This document shows positions 55,606 to 63,630 of a DNA stretch of 64,000 bases, one piece after another; position 1 is the stretch's first letter; each line of letters begins with the position of its first letter. Below the pieces are notes generated by a model, which saw nothing but the letters and a program-made list of their open reading frames with translations, was not told the origin of the DNA and made no database searches. A program made the position numbers and the translations under genes. Origin of the DNA: Bacillota bacterium (GTDB lineage: Bacteria; Bacillota; Clostridia; TANB77; CAG-465); contig JAEWRE010000066.1 in assembly GCA_023460235.1 (NCBI GenBank), forward strand, positions 160,528-224,527, given 5' to 3'.

Positions 55606-56581
55606 ATTTTCCTATAAACATTGTAGAAAATACATATCCATATGTTGAACTTTTTGTAATACCTATTCCTATGTAGTTATACGCTGTTGATAGAATATTT
55701 TTCCTATGTCCTTCTGAGTTCATCCATGCATCAAATGCACCTTGTAAACTAGGATTTCCAGCAATATTTTCTCCGGCAGTTTTGTAAGTAATACCAAACC
55801 CTTGCATCATTTTAAATGGATCACCGTATCTTGGAGAAGTATGTGAAAAATAGTTATTTGCAACCATGTCATTTGATTTGGTTTGTGCAACATGACCTAA
55901 AGTTTGATCGTATTTTAGAGCAGCTATACCATTAGCTTTTCTAGCATTATTAATTAGGTTAAATATTGTTTGAGCTTCAGTAGTTGATGGCTTTTCGGTA
56001 ATTACATCTTCTGTAGATGGCGTAGTAGGAGTATTAGTATTTGGTGTAGTACCTGTTGAAACACTTGTTGTTGATAATAAATCATTTCTTATCATACCAA
56101 CTGTATTATTTTCAGTAACAACCATATTCCATTGCCCAATTCTTCCTATAACTTGGACTTTAGCTCCTTTTGATAGTCTTGCATATGATTTATATGTTGT
56201 TCCTGGTCCACCTCTTAAATTAGTACCATCACCTTTTATGTATGAATAATACTTTCCGAGATTCTCATATGTCATTGCACCACTTAAACTTGTTCCACTT
56301 ACTTTAATATAACTTTTTGAAACTAAACCTACTTCATTATTAGTAAGTTGAACTATATAAAATCCAGATACTTCACCAACCATTTTTAATTTAGTATTTT
56401 TGTTTATTGTATATACTTTAGTTGATGAACTAAGTGTTGTACTTGATCTCAAATTTACATTTGCAGTGGTTATACCATATTTTGGTTTATAGTTACTTCC
56501 AACATATCCAAATATATTTGATAGTAATATAACTAGAAGGACTAATCCAAACATCATTAAGACTTTTTTTCTTGAAAACAA
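55604..56581 (-). CDS. Secreted CAP (SCP/YkwD) protein with two SH3 domains
   Basis: 325 residues from TTG at 56581, which has GAGAGGTGA at the right distance; longer in-frame starts would cross the divergent promoter region. An N-terminal membrane helix or signal (about 8-26) precedes two bacterial SH3 domains (about 35-95 and 100-165, with NVNLRSS and GTNLRGGPG). A Thr/Pro linker follows, then a CAP domain with KSNDMVANNYFSHTSP and GENIAGNPSLQGAFDAWMNS. YkwD-type CAP proteins occur in many spore-formers; function is unclear. SH3 domains suggest wall binding. Confidence 0.88.
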   Translation of the reverse strand: MFSRKKVLMMFGLVLLVILLSNIFGYVGSNYKPKYGITTANVNLRSSTTLSSSTKVYTINKNTKLKMVGEVSGFYIVQLTNNEVGLVSKSYIKVSGTSLSGAMTYENLGKYYSYIKGDGTNLRGGPGTTYKSYARLSKGAKVQVIGRIGQWNMVVTENNTVGMIRNDLLSTTSVSTGTTPNTNTPTTPSTEDVITEKPSTTEAQTIFNLINNARKANGIAALKYDQTLGHVAQTKSNDMVANNYFSHTSPRYGDPFKMMQGFGITYKTAGENIAGNPSLQGAFDAWMNSEGHRKNILSTAYNYIGIGITKSSTYGYVFSTMFIGK

Positions 56582-56739
56582 AAAAATCACCTCTCTTAAA
56601 ACTATTTTGTGTTTATTAAGTGAAAATATAATAGAAATCGTATATTTGCTAAAAAAATACAAAAAATGTATAAAAAGAAAAAAATACAAATTAGTATAAT
56701 AACACAAAATAATGTAAGAATAATTGTGAGGTGATAAAA

Positions 56740-57948
56740 ATGCAGATAACACAAGGAGATATATATTGGCTCAGAAAATCAAAAATAAATAAGACATATC
56801 CGTACATTACAAATAATGAAGAATGCGATGTATTAATTATAGGTGGAGGACTTACTGGAGCTATTACTGCATATTTTCTTGCAAAAGAAGGAGTAAATGT
56901 AATAGTTGCAGAAAAAAATATAGTGGGATTTGGGTGCACAAGTGGAATACCCGCGACACTTGAATATGAAGTTGGAATTGATTTGCATAGATTAGAAAAG
57001 GTAATTGGTACAATCTCGGCAAGAAAGATATATGCATTATGTTTAGATGCACTAAGTAAAATAGAATCGATAAATAATGAATTTGATGCAAATACAGGAT
57101 TTAAAAGGCAGGATTCACTTTACTTTACAAATAAATTTATGCAAAAGCAATCAATGTCAAAGGAATTTAATTCAAGGAAAGATGCTGGGTTTAATCCATA
57201 CTTTTTACAAAATCATGAATTAATAAATTTAAACACTGGTATACTTACAAAGAATTCTAGTGGGGTAATGAATCCATACTTATTTACTCAAGAATTATTT
57301 AATTACTTATCTACATTAAATAATGTAAAGATATTAGAGAATACAGAAATAGTAGATATACAAACAGGATATGAATCAGTTGAATGTAAAACAAATAACA
57401 ATTTCAATATATCAGCATATAAAGTTATATTTGCATCTGGATATGATTCTTTAAAATATATGCCAAATATACCAATAAATCTTTCTAAAAATTTTGTAAT
57501 TGTTACAACTCCAGTAGAAAATTTAAATAAATTTGATATCAATTTTACAGCACGTGAAGCTTCAGATCCATATCACTATATACGTTTTACAAATAATAAC
57601 AGAATTATATATAGTGGAGAAGACGTAAAATTTAATGATAGACTTATGGATGAAAAATATCTAAATAATTTTGCAAGTGAAAGATATAAAAGGCTGTATG
57701 CAAATATGAGAAAAACATTTCCTAATATTTCAAATATGAAAATTGATTATACTTTTAATACAACTTTAGTAAATACTAAAGATACACTTCCTATTATTGA
57801 TGAAGTTCCGAATATGCCAAACTGCTTCTTCAATTTAGGTTTTGGAAACAATGGAATACTTTATTCTGCAATTGGTGCTAATATGTTAAAAGATGCGATT
57901 AAGGGTTATTATACTAAAGATATGGTTATGTTTAGAGCAGATAGATAA
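56740..57948 (+). CDS. DAO-family FAD-dependent oxidoreductase
   Basis: 402 residues from ATG at 56740 (GAGGTGA upstream; a GTG at 56731 is in frame). FAD site VLIIGGGLTGAITAYFLAKEG (about 29-49), then the FGCTSG block and the C-terminal FGNNGILYSAIGA end. This is the D-amino-acid/glycine oxidase-like fold, here without the C-terminal Rieske domain that many longer relatives have. Substrate unknown. Transcribed divergently from the CAP gene. Confidence 0.86.
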   Translation: MQITQGDIYWLRKSKINKTYPYITNNEECDVLIIGGGLTGAITAYFLAKEGVNVIVAEKNIVGFGCTSGIPATLEYEVGIDLHRLEKVIGTISARKIYALCLDALSKIESINNEFDANTGFKRQDSLYFTNKFMQKQSMSKEFNSRKDAGFNPYFLQNHELINLNTGILTKNSSGVMNPYLFTQELFNYLSTLNNVKILENTEIVDIQTGYESVECKTNNNFNISAYKVIFASGYDSLKYMPNIPINLSKNFVIVTTPVENLNKFDINFTAREASDPYHYIRFTNNNRIIYSGEDVKFNDRLMDEKYLNNFASERYKRLYANMRKTFPNISNMKIDYTFNTTLVNTKDTLPIIDEVPNMPNCFFNLGFGNNGILYSAIGANMLKDAIKGYYTKDMVMFRADR

Positions 57949-58064
57949 AGAAATAAAAAAGTTATATATTACACTAAATATGATACTTTTCTCTGATTGT
58001 TTAAGCATTACAGACTAATCGAAGTGTAAGTTTTACATAATTTTGTAAAATTTACAAAAAAATA

Positions 58065-58093
58065 TTGACAAATAAAGTAAAAAAATGTATAAT
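58065..58093 (+). promoter_or_regulatory. Promoter of the TasA-like gene
   Basis: TTGACA (58065-58070) and TATAAT (58088-58093), 17-base spacing. The transcript would have a leader of about 130 bases. Bases 57949-58064 contain no visible gene. Confidence 0.88.
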
Positions 58094-58179
58094 GTTGTCA
58101 CAAAACAAAAAATGCTATTATTTGTAATTAAGATAATGGGAGAGGAGGAAATTAATAAGTTTTTTAATTGCTACTGACA

Positions 58180-58218
58180 ATGGATAAAGTACTTCGATTA
58201 AAGAAGTATGCTGAATAG
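58180..58218 (+). CDS. Possible 12-residue leader peptide
   Basis: ATG GAT AAA ... GAA TAG encodes MDKVLRLKKYAE, and its stop codon overlaps the AGGAGG of the TasA-like gene. An imperfect hairpin (TACTTC with GAAGTA) lies inside it. A GAGGAGG at 58142-58148 is too far upstream to serve this ATG. Translation is unproven; it may only be a leader hairpin. Confidence 0.25.
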   Translation: MDKVLRLKKYAE

Positions 58219-58229
58219 GAGGACACTAT

Positions 58230-59195
58230 ATGAGATTAAATAACTTTTTTAAGAAATTTAAGAGAGAAAAACATGACATTGATTCTACATTTTTGGAGCA
58301 ACTCGAAGTAGAAAGAAGCAAAGGTATCTTCGGAAAAATCCGCGCTAGCAGATTGTTAAGCGCTCATATTGAAACAATCAAGCTGGCTAAGTTAAAGGGT
58401 TTTAACCGGTTTATTTACAAAAATCGTAAGAAAATCGCTACTCTTGTAACTGTTGCAGCAATATTTGCGGGCGCCAACGGAATGGGTATTAATGCCTGGG
58501 GTGGAGACGTAGACTTTGATTTCCTGAATGTTTTTTCTTCAGATTTAGATGCTACAGTTAATGATGTCATCATCCCGCCTGGCGAAAGCTCATTAGCAGG
58601 AAATACTTTGAACATAAGTGGTGCTACTGATGGACCATTAAGAGTAAGTACTAAGGACTCTGAAGAAGATCAGGTAATTAATATATCTGCTACTAAGACC
58701 CTAAGTCCTGGAGAAGAAAAGATATTATATGCCGCTAAGATCAGCAATGCAGGTATTGATCCTATACTTATATCATCAAAGATTTGGGGAGAAACTGCAG
58801 AATCCAACAAAGGCATTATTTGTAAAACAGTCACAGGAGGTGCGATTTCGGTAGATTTAACTGATCTTATCAAAGTAAAGGCTTATGCATTAAAATCAAT
58901 AAACCAACCCAATGGAAATTACATTGATACTACATCACCTACTTTATTGCCGCTTGGAGATTACATAAGTGCTGAAGCTACAGGAGAAATTTTAAATTCA
59001 ACTCTTGGTTTGGATGCAAAAGATGCTGAATCATGGTACATCATTTATACTCTAGATATGGATGATGGAGAGAATTATCTTTTTGAAGATGATCATACCG
59101 GATTTCAATTTTTTAAGAATAAGCAGTTTTCTGTACATCTTAAAATATTTATAAGACAGCAGCTTCCTGAAGCAGGAAAAGTAAGTAACGATTAA
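58230..59195 (+). CDS. TasA/camelysin-like exported protein
   Basis: 321 residues. A long, basic cytoplasmic segment (1-67) precedes the hydrophobic helix 68-88 (KKIATLVTVAAIFAGANGMG), then NAWGG and a beta-rich exported part with VIIPPGESSLAG, LSPGEEKILYAAKISNAG and SIWG-type strands. The order resembles TasA/camelysin-family SipW substrates. The next gene is a SipW-type peptidase, which supports this. Base and codon use differ from neighbours: CGC, CGG, GCC, GGC and CTG codons are common here and rare elsewhere, a sign of transfer. It could form surface fibres; that is inferred. Confidence 0.62.
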   Translation: MRLNNFFKKFKREKHDIDSTFLEQLEVERSKGIFGKIRASRLLSAHIETIKLAKLKGFNRFIYKNRKKIATLVTVAAIFAGANGMGINAWGGDVDFDFLNVFSSDLDATVNDVIIPPGESSLAGNTLNISGATDGPLRVSTKDSEEDQVINISATKTLSPGEEKILYAAKISNAGIDPILISSKIWGETAESNKGIICKTVTGGAISVDLTDLIKVKAYALKSINQPNGNYIDTTSPTLLPLGDYISAEATGEILNSTLGLDAKDAESWYIIYTLDMDDGENYLFEDDHTGFQFFKNKQFSVHLKIFIRQQLPEAGKVSND

Positions 59196-59200
59196 ATTTA

Positions 59201-59236
59201 TAGCCCTTCCATTCTATAATTGGGAGGGCTATGTTT
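59201..59236 (+). terminator. Terminator after the TasA-like gene
   Basis: TAGCCCTTCCA pairs with TGGGAGGGCTA, followed by TGTTTTAA. Confidence 0.75.
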
Positions 59237-59249
59237 TAATTATGAAGTG

Positions 59250-59278
59250 TTGACATAATTTGAAAAGTATGATATAAT
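59250..59278 (+). promoter_or_regulatory. Promoter of the sipW-like gene
   Basis: TTGACA (59250-59255) and TATAAT (59273-59278), 17-base spacing. Confidence 0.88.
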
Positions 59279-59331
59279 CTCTAAAAAATATTAAGCTTCA
59301 AAAAATGAATATTTACAGGAGATGAAAATGT

Positions 59332-60054
59332 ATGATTAATATAAAAAAGAAAAAGGAAAAGGAATTTAAAGGAAAATCTTTTAATCAAAAAATAAATTTT
59401 GTTACTCGGATTTTTCAATTACCATTACTAGTAGGAATTATATTTGCAATTTTACTGAGTACTGGATATGTAAGTACTAAAGTAGCTTTTACTAAGTCTA
59501 TGAAGCCAACAATTAATCCAGGTAATATTATTGTTTTGTTCGCATTTGATGGAAAAGAGGAACTATTTGAAGGAGAAATTGTTGCCATTAAGACTTTCAT
59601 TGATGGTAAATATGTAATAGTAATTCATAGAATTTCTGGAATTCATTATAATCAAAAGGGTGAAATTGATTACTATTATTCAAAAGGAGATAAAAATAAA
59701 AATACAGATAGGTGGAATGATGATATCTCTGATGCGCATGGTTCTCCTATATATCCTAAAGATATAACCGCAAAATCATTCCTCATTATTCCTACAGGTG
59801 AATACATGATAATGTTTACGCAGCATAAAATGCTTGGTATTATTGCTGCAATAATATTTGTATTACTAGTATTTTTTTGTTTTACATTAATTCAACAGTT
59901 ATTCATATATACATATTATTGTATAAGGGAATTAGTAAGATTGACAAGAATTAGAATAGAAAATAGGGGATATGATGAATCTAATTCACTTAAGGAACTA
60001 AAAAGAGAGCGGAAAGTTCTCGAAAGTCAAATCAATAGCAGAACTCGTGGTTAA
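59332..60054 (+). CDS. sipW: SipW-type (ER-type) signal peptidase I
   Basis: 240 residues. A membrane helix at about 27-48, then catalytic Ser56 in TKSMKPTINPGN. The general base is His99 (VIVIHRISG) where the usual bacterial enzyme has Lys, so it belongs to the archaeal/ER-type group that includes Bacillus SipW. YSKGDKNKNTD carries the expected Asp. A second helix (about 168-195) and a charged cytoplasmic tail (200-240) end the protein. In Bacillus, SipW processes TasA and TapA; here it likely serves the neighbouring exported proteins. AGGAG precedes the ATG by about 10 bases. Confidence 0.9.
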   Translation: MINIKKKKEKEFKGKSFNQKINFVTRIFQLPLLVGIIFAILLSTGYVSTKVAFTKSMKPTINPGNIIVLFAFDGKEELFEGEIVAIKTFIDGKYVIVIHRISGIHYNQKGEIDYYYSKGDKNKNTDRWNDDISDAHGSPIYPKDITAKSFLIIPTGEYMIMFTQHKMLGIIAAIIFVLLVFFCFTLIQQLFIYTYYCIRELVRLTRIRIENRGYDESNSLKELKRERKVLESQINSRTRG

Positions 60055-60075
60055 TTTATACACGAGTTTTTTATT
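60042..60075 (+). terminator. Terminator of the sipW-like gene
   Basis: AACTCGTG/CACGAGTT stem whose loop includes the stop codon, then TTTTTTATTT. Confidence 0.8.
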
Positions 60076-60091
60076 TAAAATTATTAACTAT

Positions 60092-60140
60092 AAACTGACA
60101 GGGTGATTTCTTTATATAAAGAAATCACCCTGTCAGTTTA
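60092..60140. terminator. Long perfect hairpin between convergent genes
   Basis: Arms of about 23 bases, fully complementary, with a 3-base loop. It overlaps the stop of the reverse gene and can end transcription of it; a T-rich stretch lies on that side. It lies outside the sipW terminator. Confidence 0.75.
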
Positions 60141-60755
60141 GTCATTGATCACTACGTTATCCTTACTTATTGAATAAGCCTTAACGCAGAATCCAATAAT
60201 AGAGTCTGTAATCCCAGAATTTACTATTTCTGCTTGTATGTCTTCATTCTGAGCAATTCTATCAGTGTTTATCATAAAAACAAAAGTATCAGATTGATTA
60301 GGTAGAAGATTAGTTGATGTTAAAAATTCATTACTATCAAAAGTTCTAAAAAGATCTCTTGATGACGAAATTTTCGTTATTTCTGAAGTTACATCTAAAG
60401 GTGTAAGATTTACTTTTAAGTACTTTGTAAATTCATTCTTTTCGACATCAATGTAGCTACCGTCTAAAAAGTATCCCCGGAGTAAATTATAACTAATTGG
60501 CTTGAGAGATATGTTTTTAATTGTGACATAATAGAATTGATTCGGCACAAAATTTCCATATACCTCATTTTCATTTTCATCAGTAAAAGTAATGGCAACA
60601 TCAGTACTTGAAGTAGTTTGTTGCGATGATATATCTACATTGTCTTGAAAAGCGCAGAATGCACTGTTTATTTTCATAACTAGAATCAAAAATGGAAAAA
60701 GCAAAAGTAGATAAGTAAAATTCTTCTTTTTTTTAGAAAATGTCAAAAATTTCAT
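60138..60755 (-). CDS. Exported protein with SipW-substrate-like signal
   Basis: 205 residues. Basic start KKKKNF, hydrophobic helix (about 13-30), then SAFCAFQDNVDISSQQTTSS, which resembles the cleavage region of SipW-dependent signals (Ala-x-Phe/Tyr-x-Asp followed by a Ser/Thr-rich stretch). The mature part is beta-rich: DVAITFTDENENEVYGNFVPNQ, then NQSDTFVFMINTDRIAQNED. The peptidase gene faces it across two terminators. It overlaps the upstream gene by one base (TAATG) and has GAGGAGGTG before its ATG, so both genes form one transcript. Confidence 0.65.
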   Translation of the reverse strand: MKFLTFSKKKKNFTYLLLLFPFLILVMKINSAFCAFQDNVDISSQQTTSSTDVAITFTDENENEVYGNFVPNQFYYVTIKNISLKPISYNLLRGYFLDGSYIDVEKNEFTKYLKVNLTPLDVTSEITKISSSRDLFRTFDSNEFLTSTNLLPNQSDTFVFMINTDRIAQNEDIQAEIVNSGITDSIIGFCVKAYSISKDNVVIND

Positions 60756-61180
60756 TATTCACTTTGCACCTCCTCAATATTAAGTGTGTTAATAGAATCA
60801 ATAATTTCATGATCTGACTCAACTAATATATCAGACTCATCGGGTGTTTTACCTTCTGTATCTTCTTTTACACTAGTATCAGAATTCACTGTAGATTCTT
60901 CAATTGATGGAAGAATGCTATTAGTATTGTCATTCTCTACAATTGTTTCATCCTGAGCTATTTCATCTTGCACTGTTTCATTCAACTTTAATTTAATTGC
61001 ACTACCAGAAACCACTTCAACAGATTCTAAATATTCTTGTACAAATGGTTCAACGGAAACTGGTGAATAAAAAATGTTTTTAGGATCGATGAATCCCTTT
61101 GCGTAAGTAATTGTACCTGCTGTTGACAATAATGAAATTAATGTTAGAAAAAATATTTTTTTCTTATTCATGATGATCAA
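60755..61180 (-). CDS. Hypothetical acidic exported protein
   Basis: 141 residues, or 138 if it starts at the ATG at 61171 rather than the TTG at 61180; GGAAGG fits the TTG better. A signal peptide ends near 27-30 (ITYAK). The mature part is short and then low-complexity acidic, rich in Glu, Asp, Ser and Thr (about 65-141). No family recognised. Transcribed from a consensus promoter at 61213-61241 and coupled to the next exported protein, so it may be an accessory or anchoring part of the same surface system. Confidence 0.6.
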   Translation of the reverse strand: MIIMNKKKIFFLTLISLLSTAGTITYAKGFIDPKNIFYSPVSVEPFVQEYLESVEVVSGSAIKLKLNETVQDEIAQDETIVENDNTNSILPSIEESTVNSDTSVKEDTEGKTPDESDILVESDHEIIDSINTLNIEEVQSE

Positions 61181-61212
61181 TTGACCTTCCTTTCCTCGTT
61201 TGTGTTGGATAT

Positions 61213-61241
61213 ATTATATACTAATATTTAAATTATGTCAA
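61213..61241 (-). promoter_or_regulatory. Promoter of the two reverse exported-protein genes
   Basis: On the reverse strand TTGACA (61236-61241) and TATAAT (61213-61218), 17-base spacing. Confidence 0.85.
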
Positions 61242-61367
61242 CATTTTTAAAATAATATTAATAAAATCTGAAGCATTAATGTACATAAAAAATAAAATAA
61301 CACAACGTTAAAATTTATAATTATGTAAAATTTTAATGATATAATGTAAATATTTGTAAATAAATAT

Positions 61368-61396
61368 TGACAAGAATAAGAATGGATGTTATAATT
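61368..61396 (+). promoter_or_regulatory. Promoter of the 41-residue ORF and coiled-coil gene
   Basis: TTGACA (61368-61373) and TATAAT (61391-61396), 17-base spacing. The stretch 61242-61367 between the divergent promoters holds no visible gene. Confidence 0.85.
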
Positions 61397-61441
61397 AAAA
61401 ATATAATTATGTAAACTGCAAGAGCAAAGGGGGGTAATCAT

Positions 61442-61567
61442 ATGGAATTTGAAAAATTAATATCAGAATTAAATGATATAGTAGATACTTTTCAAACTAA
61501 GGAAGAGTGTGAATATTCATTAGCGTTAGTTGAAAACTTTTTGGAGAGATTAAATCAAAATAATTAA
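61442..61567 (+). CDS. Small protein, 41 residues
   Basis: ATG at 61442 follows an AAAGGGGGG site by 7 bases and the ORF ends at TAA 61565-61567. The protein MEFEKLISELNDIVDTFQTK... is acidic and almost entirely helical with a heptad-like pattern of Leu, Ile and Val. No family recognised; the start slightly resembles small helical subunits such as XseB, which I do not claim. The next gene begins 25 bases later. Confidence 0.6.
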   Translation: MEFEKLISELNDIVDTFQTKEECEYSLALVENFLERLNQNN

Positions 61568-61592
61568 TGTAATATAATAGGGAGGAAAAATA

Positions 61593-63434
61593 ATGGCAAA
61601 TAATAAAATGAGCAATACTAAGTTGAGAGGATTAATAAGAAAATACTTACAGGATAATAATATTCCTGTGATAAATAAGAATATTAATACTTTAGTAAGT
61701 ATGTTTAATAAGGGGACTTTTAAATTAAATGAAAAATTCGAAATATCTAAATTTGATGGAAAATTAATTTTAAGTGGCCAAGCTGATGAAAATCTTATAA
61801 ATACTAATTCAGATAATAAGTCAGTAGAAAGTGATAAGAAAAATGTTCAAAAAGATGAACAAAAATCTGAAGATGAAAATATAATAACTGAAAATGAAAA
61901 AAAAGAAGTGGAATATATTTTAGAAGGGTTAGATTTAAATTCAATTAAAGAATTTAAGGTTCCAGAAATAAATTTAACTGAAAAATATAATAAATCAATC
62001 GCTGAAAAAATTAAAGAAATAGATGGCAAAAAACAAGAAGCCTTAAAAAAAGTTATTGATTATAATAATAAGGAAGCTGAAGGAAATAAAAAGACATTTG
62101 AAGACAAATTTGCTGAAATAAAAGAAAGATATGATACATTTAAAGAAAGAAAAGATGAAATTGCTGGTGACTTAGAAAAAGATAAAATTGATATTTCTCT
62201 TGAAAAAGAATACCGTAAACTTGCAAAAAAAATACATAAAAGATTAGTTGAATTAACAAATGAGCAAAAAGTAACACAAACTATAAATGAACAAATGGAA
62301 AAAGATTTGAAAGCTAAACATGAGGCAAGTGAGAAAAATGTAGAACACACATATAAAACTGTAAGTATACAAGAAGCGGCAGAAATAAAAGAAGAACAAT
62401 ATAGAGAAGAACTTGAATTTAAATTATCTCAAATTAATAAATTAATGGGTGCACCTCTTGCTAATATTGATAAATTAAATAAAGAAATAGCAAGCGAAGA
62501 AGAGAGATGCAGAAATATTCAAAAAAATATTGATGATGAGCAAACTAGTGAAATAATAGCTGAATCACAAAAAGCTGGAAATACTTTATTAAATAAAGGA
62601 TATATGGTTGCTACAGAAAAGCAGGCTGAAATACTTAAGAAGACATACGAAGAATTTTTAGAAAAAGGAATAGGTATGATCCCTGTTGAACTTGTTAGAG
62701 AATTAAAAACTGCTACAGTAAAAGAGCAAATTGAAGTATTGGCAAGAAGAAAAAGCAATGAAAAATTAGAAAAGTTAAAAGAAGAGTATACTGCTAATAT
62801 AACACCTATTAATGAAGCTTTAGATTTAGAAAAACAAAAAGTTGAAGCTTTAAATGATAAAAAGAAAAAGGCAATAGATGAGTATAATTCAAAAGTAGGA
62901 AAAGTTAATGAACAATTAATGCAAAAATCTGCTGAAGGTTTTGAAGTTAAAGAGTTAGAATTAATTAAATATGAAGATGTTATTTCCAATCAAAACACTA
63001 AAAATGAAGTTGTAGAAATAAAAAAACCAATTAATGAATCTAAATCAACAGTTAACAAAAAAGATCAAAAATTAGAAGCTGAAATAGAAATGTTGTTAAA
63101 TAAAAAATCTAATATCAGTAATAATGCTGATGAAAAAAATGATGACAAAGATAATGAACAAAAGAAGGAAGAAATATCTGTAAAAAAAGTCGGATTTTTC
63201 AAACGTATATTTAACAAAATATCTGAAAATAAAAGAAAAAAAGACAGAGAAAATATGTTAAAAGATTTAAAAGCTAGTGAAGAGCTTTCAAGTGCATTTG
63301 AAGAAAATCATTCAAAGATGATGAATGAATTAAAGAATAGTACATATTCAACTGAACAAGCAGGAATGAATACTGCTGCTTCAGAGAAAAAAGAGATGAA
63401 TGTTCAATCTAAAGAAGATAATAATAGATTTTAA
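61593..63434 (+). CDS. Large charged coiled-coil protein, unassigned
   Basis: 613 residues, very rich in Lys, Glu and Asn, no signal peptide or membrane helix. A small N-terminal domain (about 1-65, with LRGLIRKYLQDNNIPVINK) is followed by an acidic linker and a long coiled coil (about 110-440). A lower-complexity region and a second helical block with VGFFKRIFNKISENKRKK near 530-550 follow; the basic FFKRIF segment could touch a membrane. No family recognised. AGGGAGG precedes the ATG; it lies after the 41-residue ORF. A structural or scaffold role is inferred from the coiled coil only. Confidence 0.7.
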   Translation: MANNKMSNTKLRGLIRKYLQDNNIPVINKNINTLVSMFNKGTFKLNEKFEISKFDGKLILSGQADENLINTNSDNKSVESDKKNVQKDEQKSEDENIITENEKKEVEYILEGLDLNSIKEFKVPEINLTEKYNKSIAEKIKEIDGKKQEALKKVIDYNNKEAEGNKKTFEDKFAEIKERYDTFKERKDEIAGDLEKDKIDISLEKEYRKLAKKIHKRLVELTNEQKVTQTINEQMEKDLKAKHEASEKNVEHTYKTVSIQEAAEIKEEQYREELEFKLSQINKLMGAPLANIDKLNKEIASEEERCRNIQKNIDDEQTSEIIAESQKAGNTLLNKGYMVATEKQAEILKKTYEEFLEKGIGMIPVELVRELKTATVKEQIEVLARRKSNEKLEKLKEEYTANITPINEALDLEKQKVEALNDKKKKAIDEYNSKVGKVNEQLMQKSAEGFEVKELELIKYEDVISNQNTKNEVVEIKKPINESKSTVNKKDQKLEAEIEMLLNKKSNISNNADEKNDDKDNEQKKEEISVKKVGFFKRIFNKISENKRKKDRENMLKDLKASEELSSAFEENHSKMMNELKNSTYSTEQAGMNTAASEKKEMNVQSKEDNNRF

Positions 63435-63442
63435 AGTAATTA

Positions 63443-63481
63443 AATATACATACTAATTTATATAATTAGTATGTATATTCT
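63443..63481 (+). terminator. Terminator after the coiled-coil gene
   Basis: AATATACATACTAAT pairs with ATTAGTATGTATATT around a short loop, then TCTATTAT. Confidence 0.75.
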
Positions 63482-63527
63482 ATTATACATTATTTTACAC
63501 AAAATATATATATAATTATGTCGAATA

Positions 63528-63556
63528 TTGACAAATAATTCAAAATATGATATAAT
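63528..63556 (+). promoter_or_regulatory. Promoter of the repeat-protein gene
   Basis: TTGACA (63528-63533) and TATAAT (63551-63556), 17-base spacing. Confidence 0.88.
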
Positions 63557-63630
63557 GCCTATAAATATTGATTTTAGAGTAATAAAATTAACATAAGTAG
63601 TTTTATTACTAGCTAAATAGGAGGAGTTTT

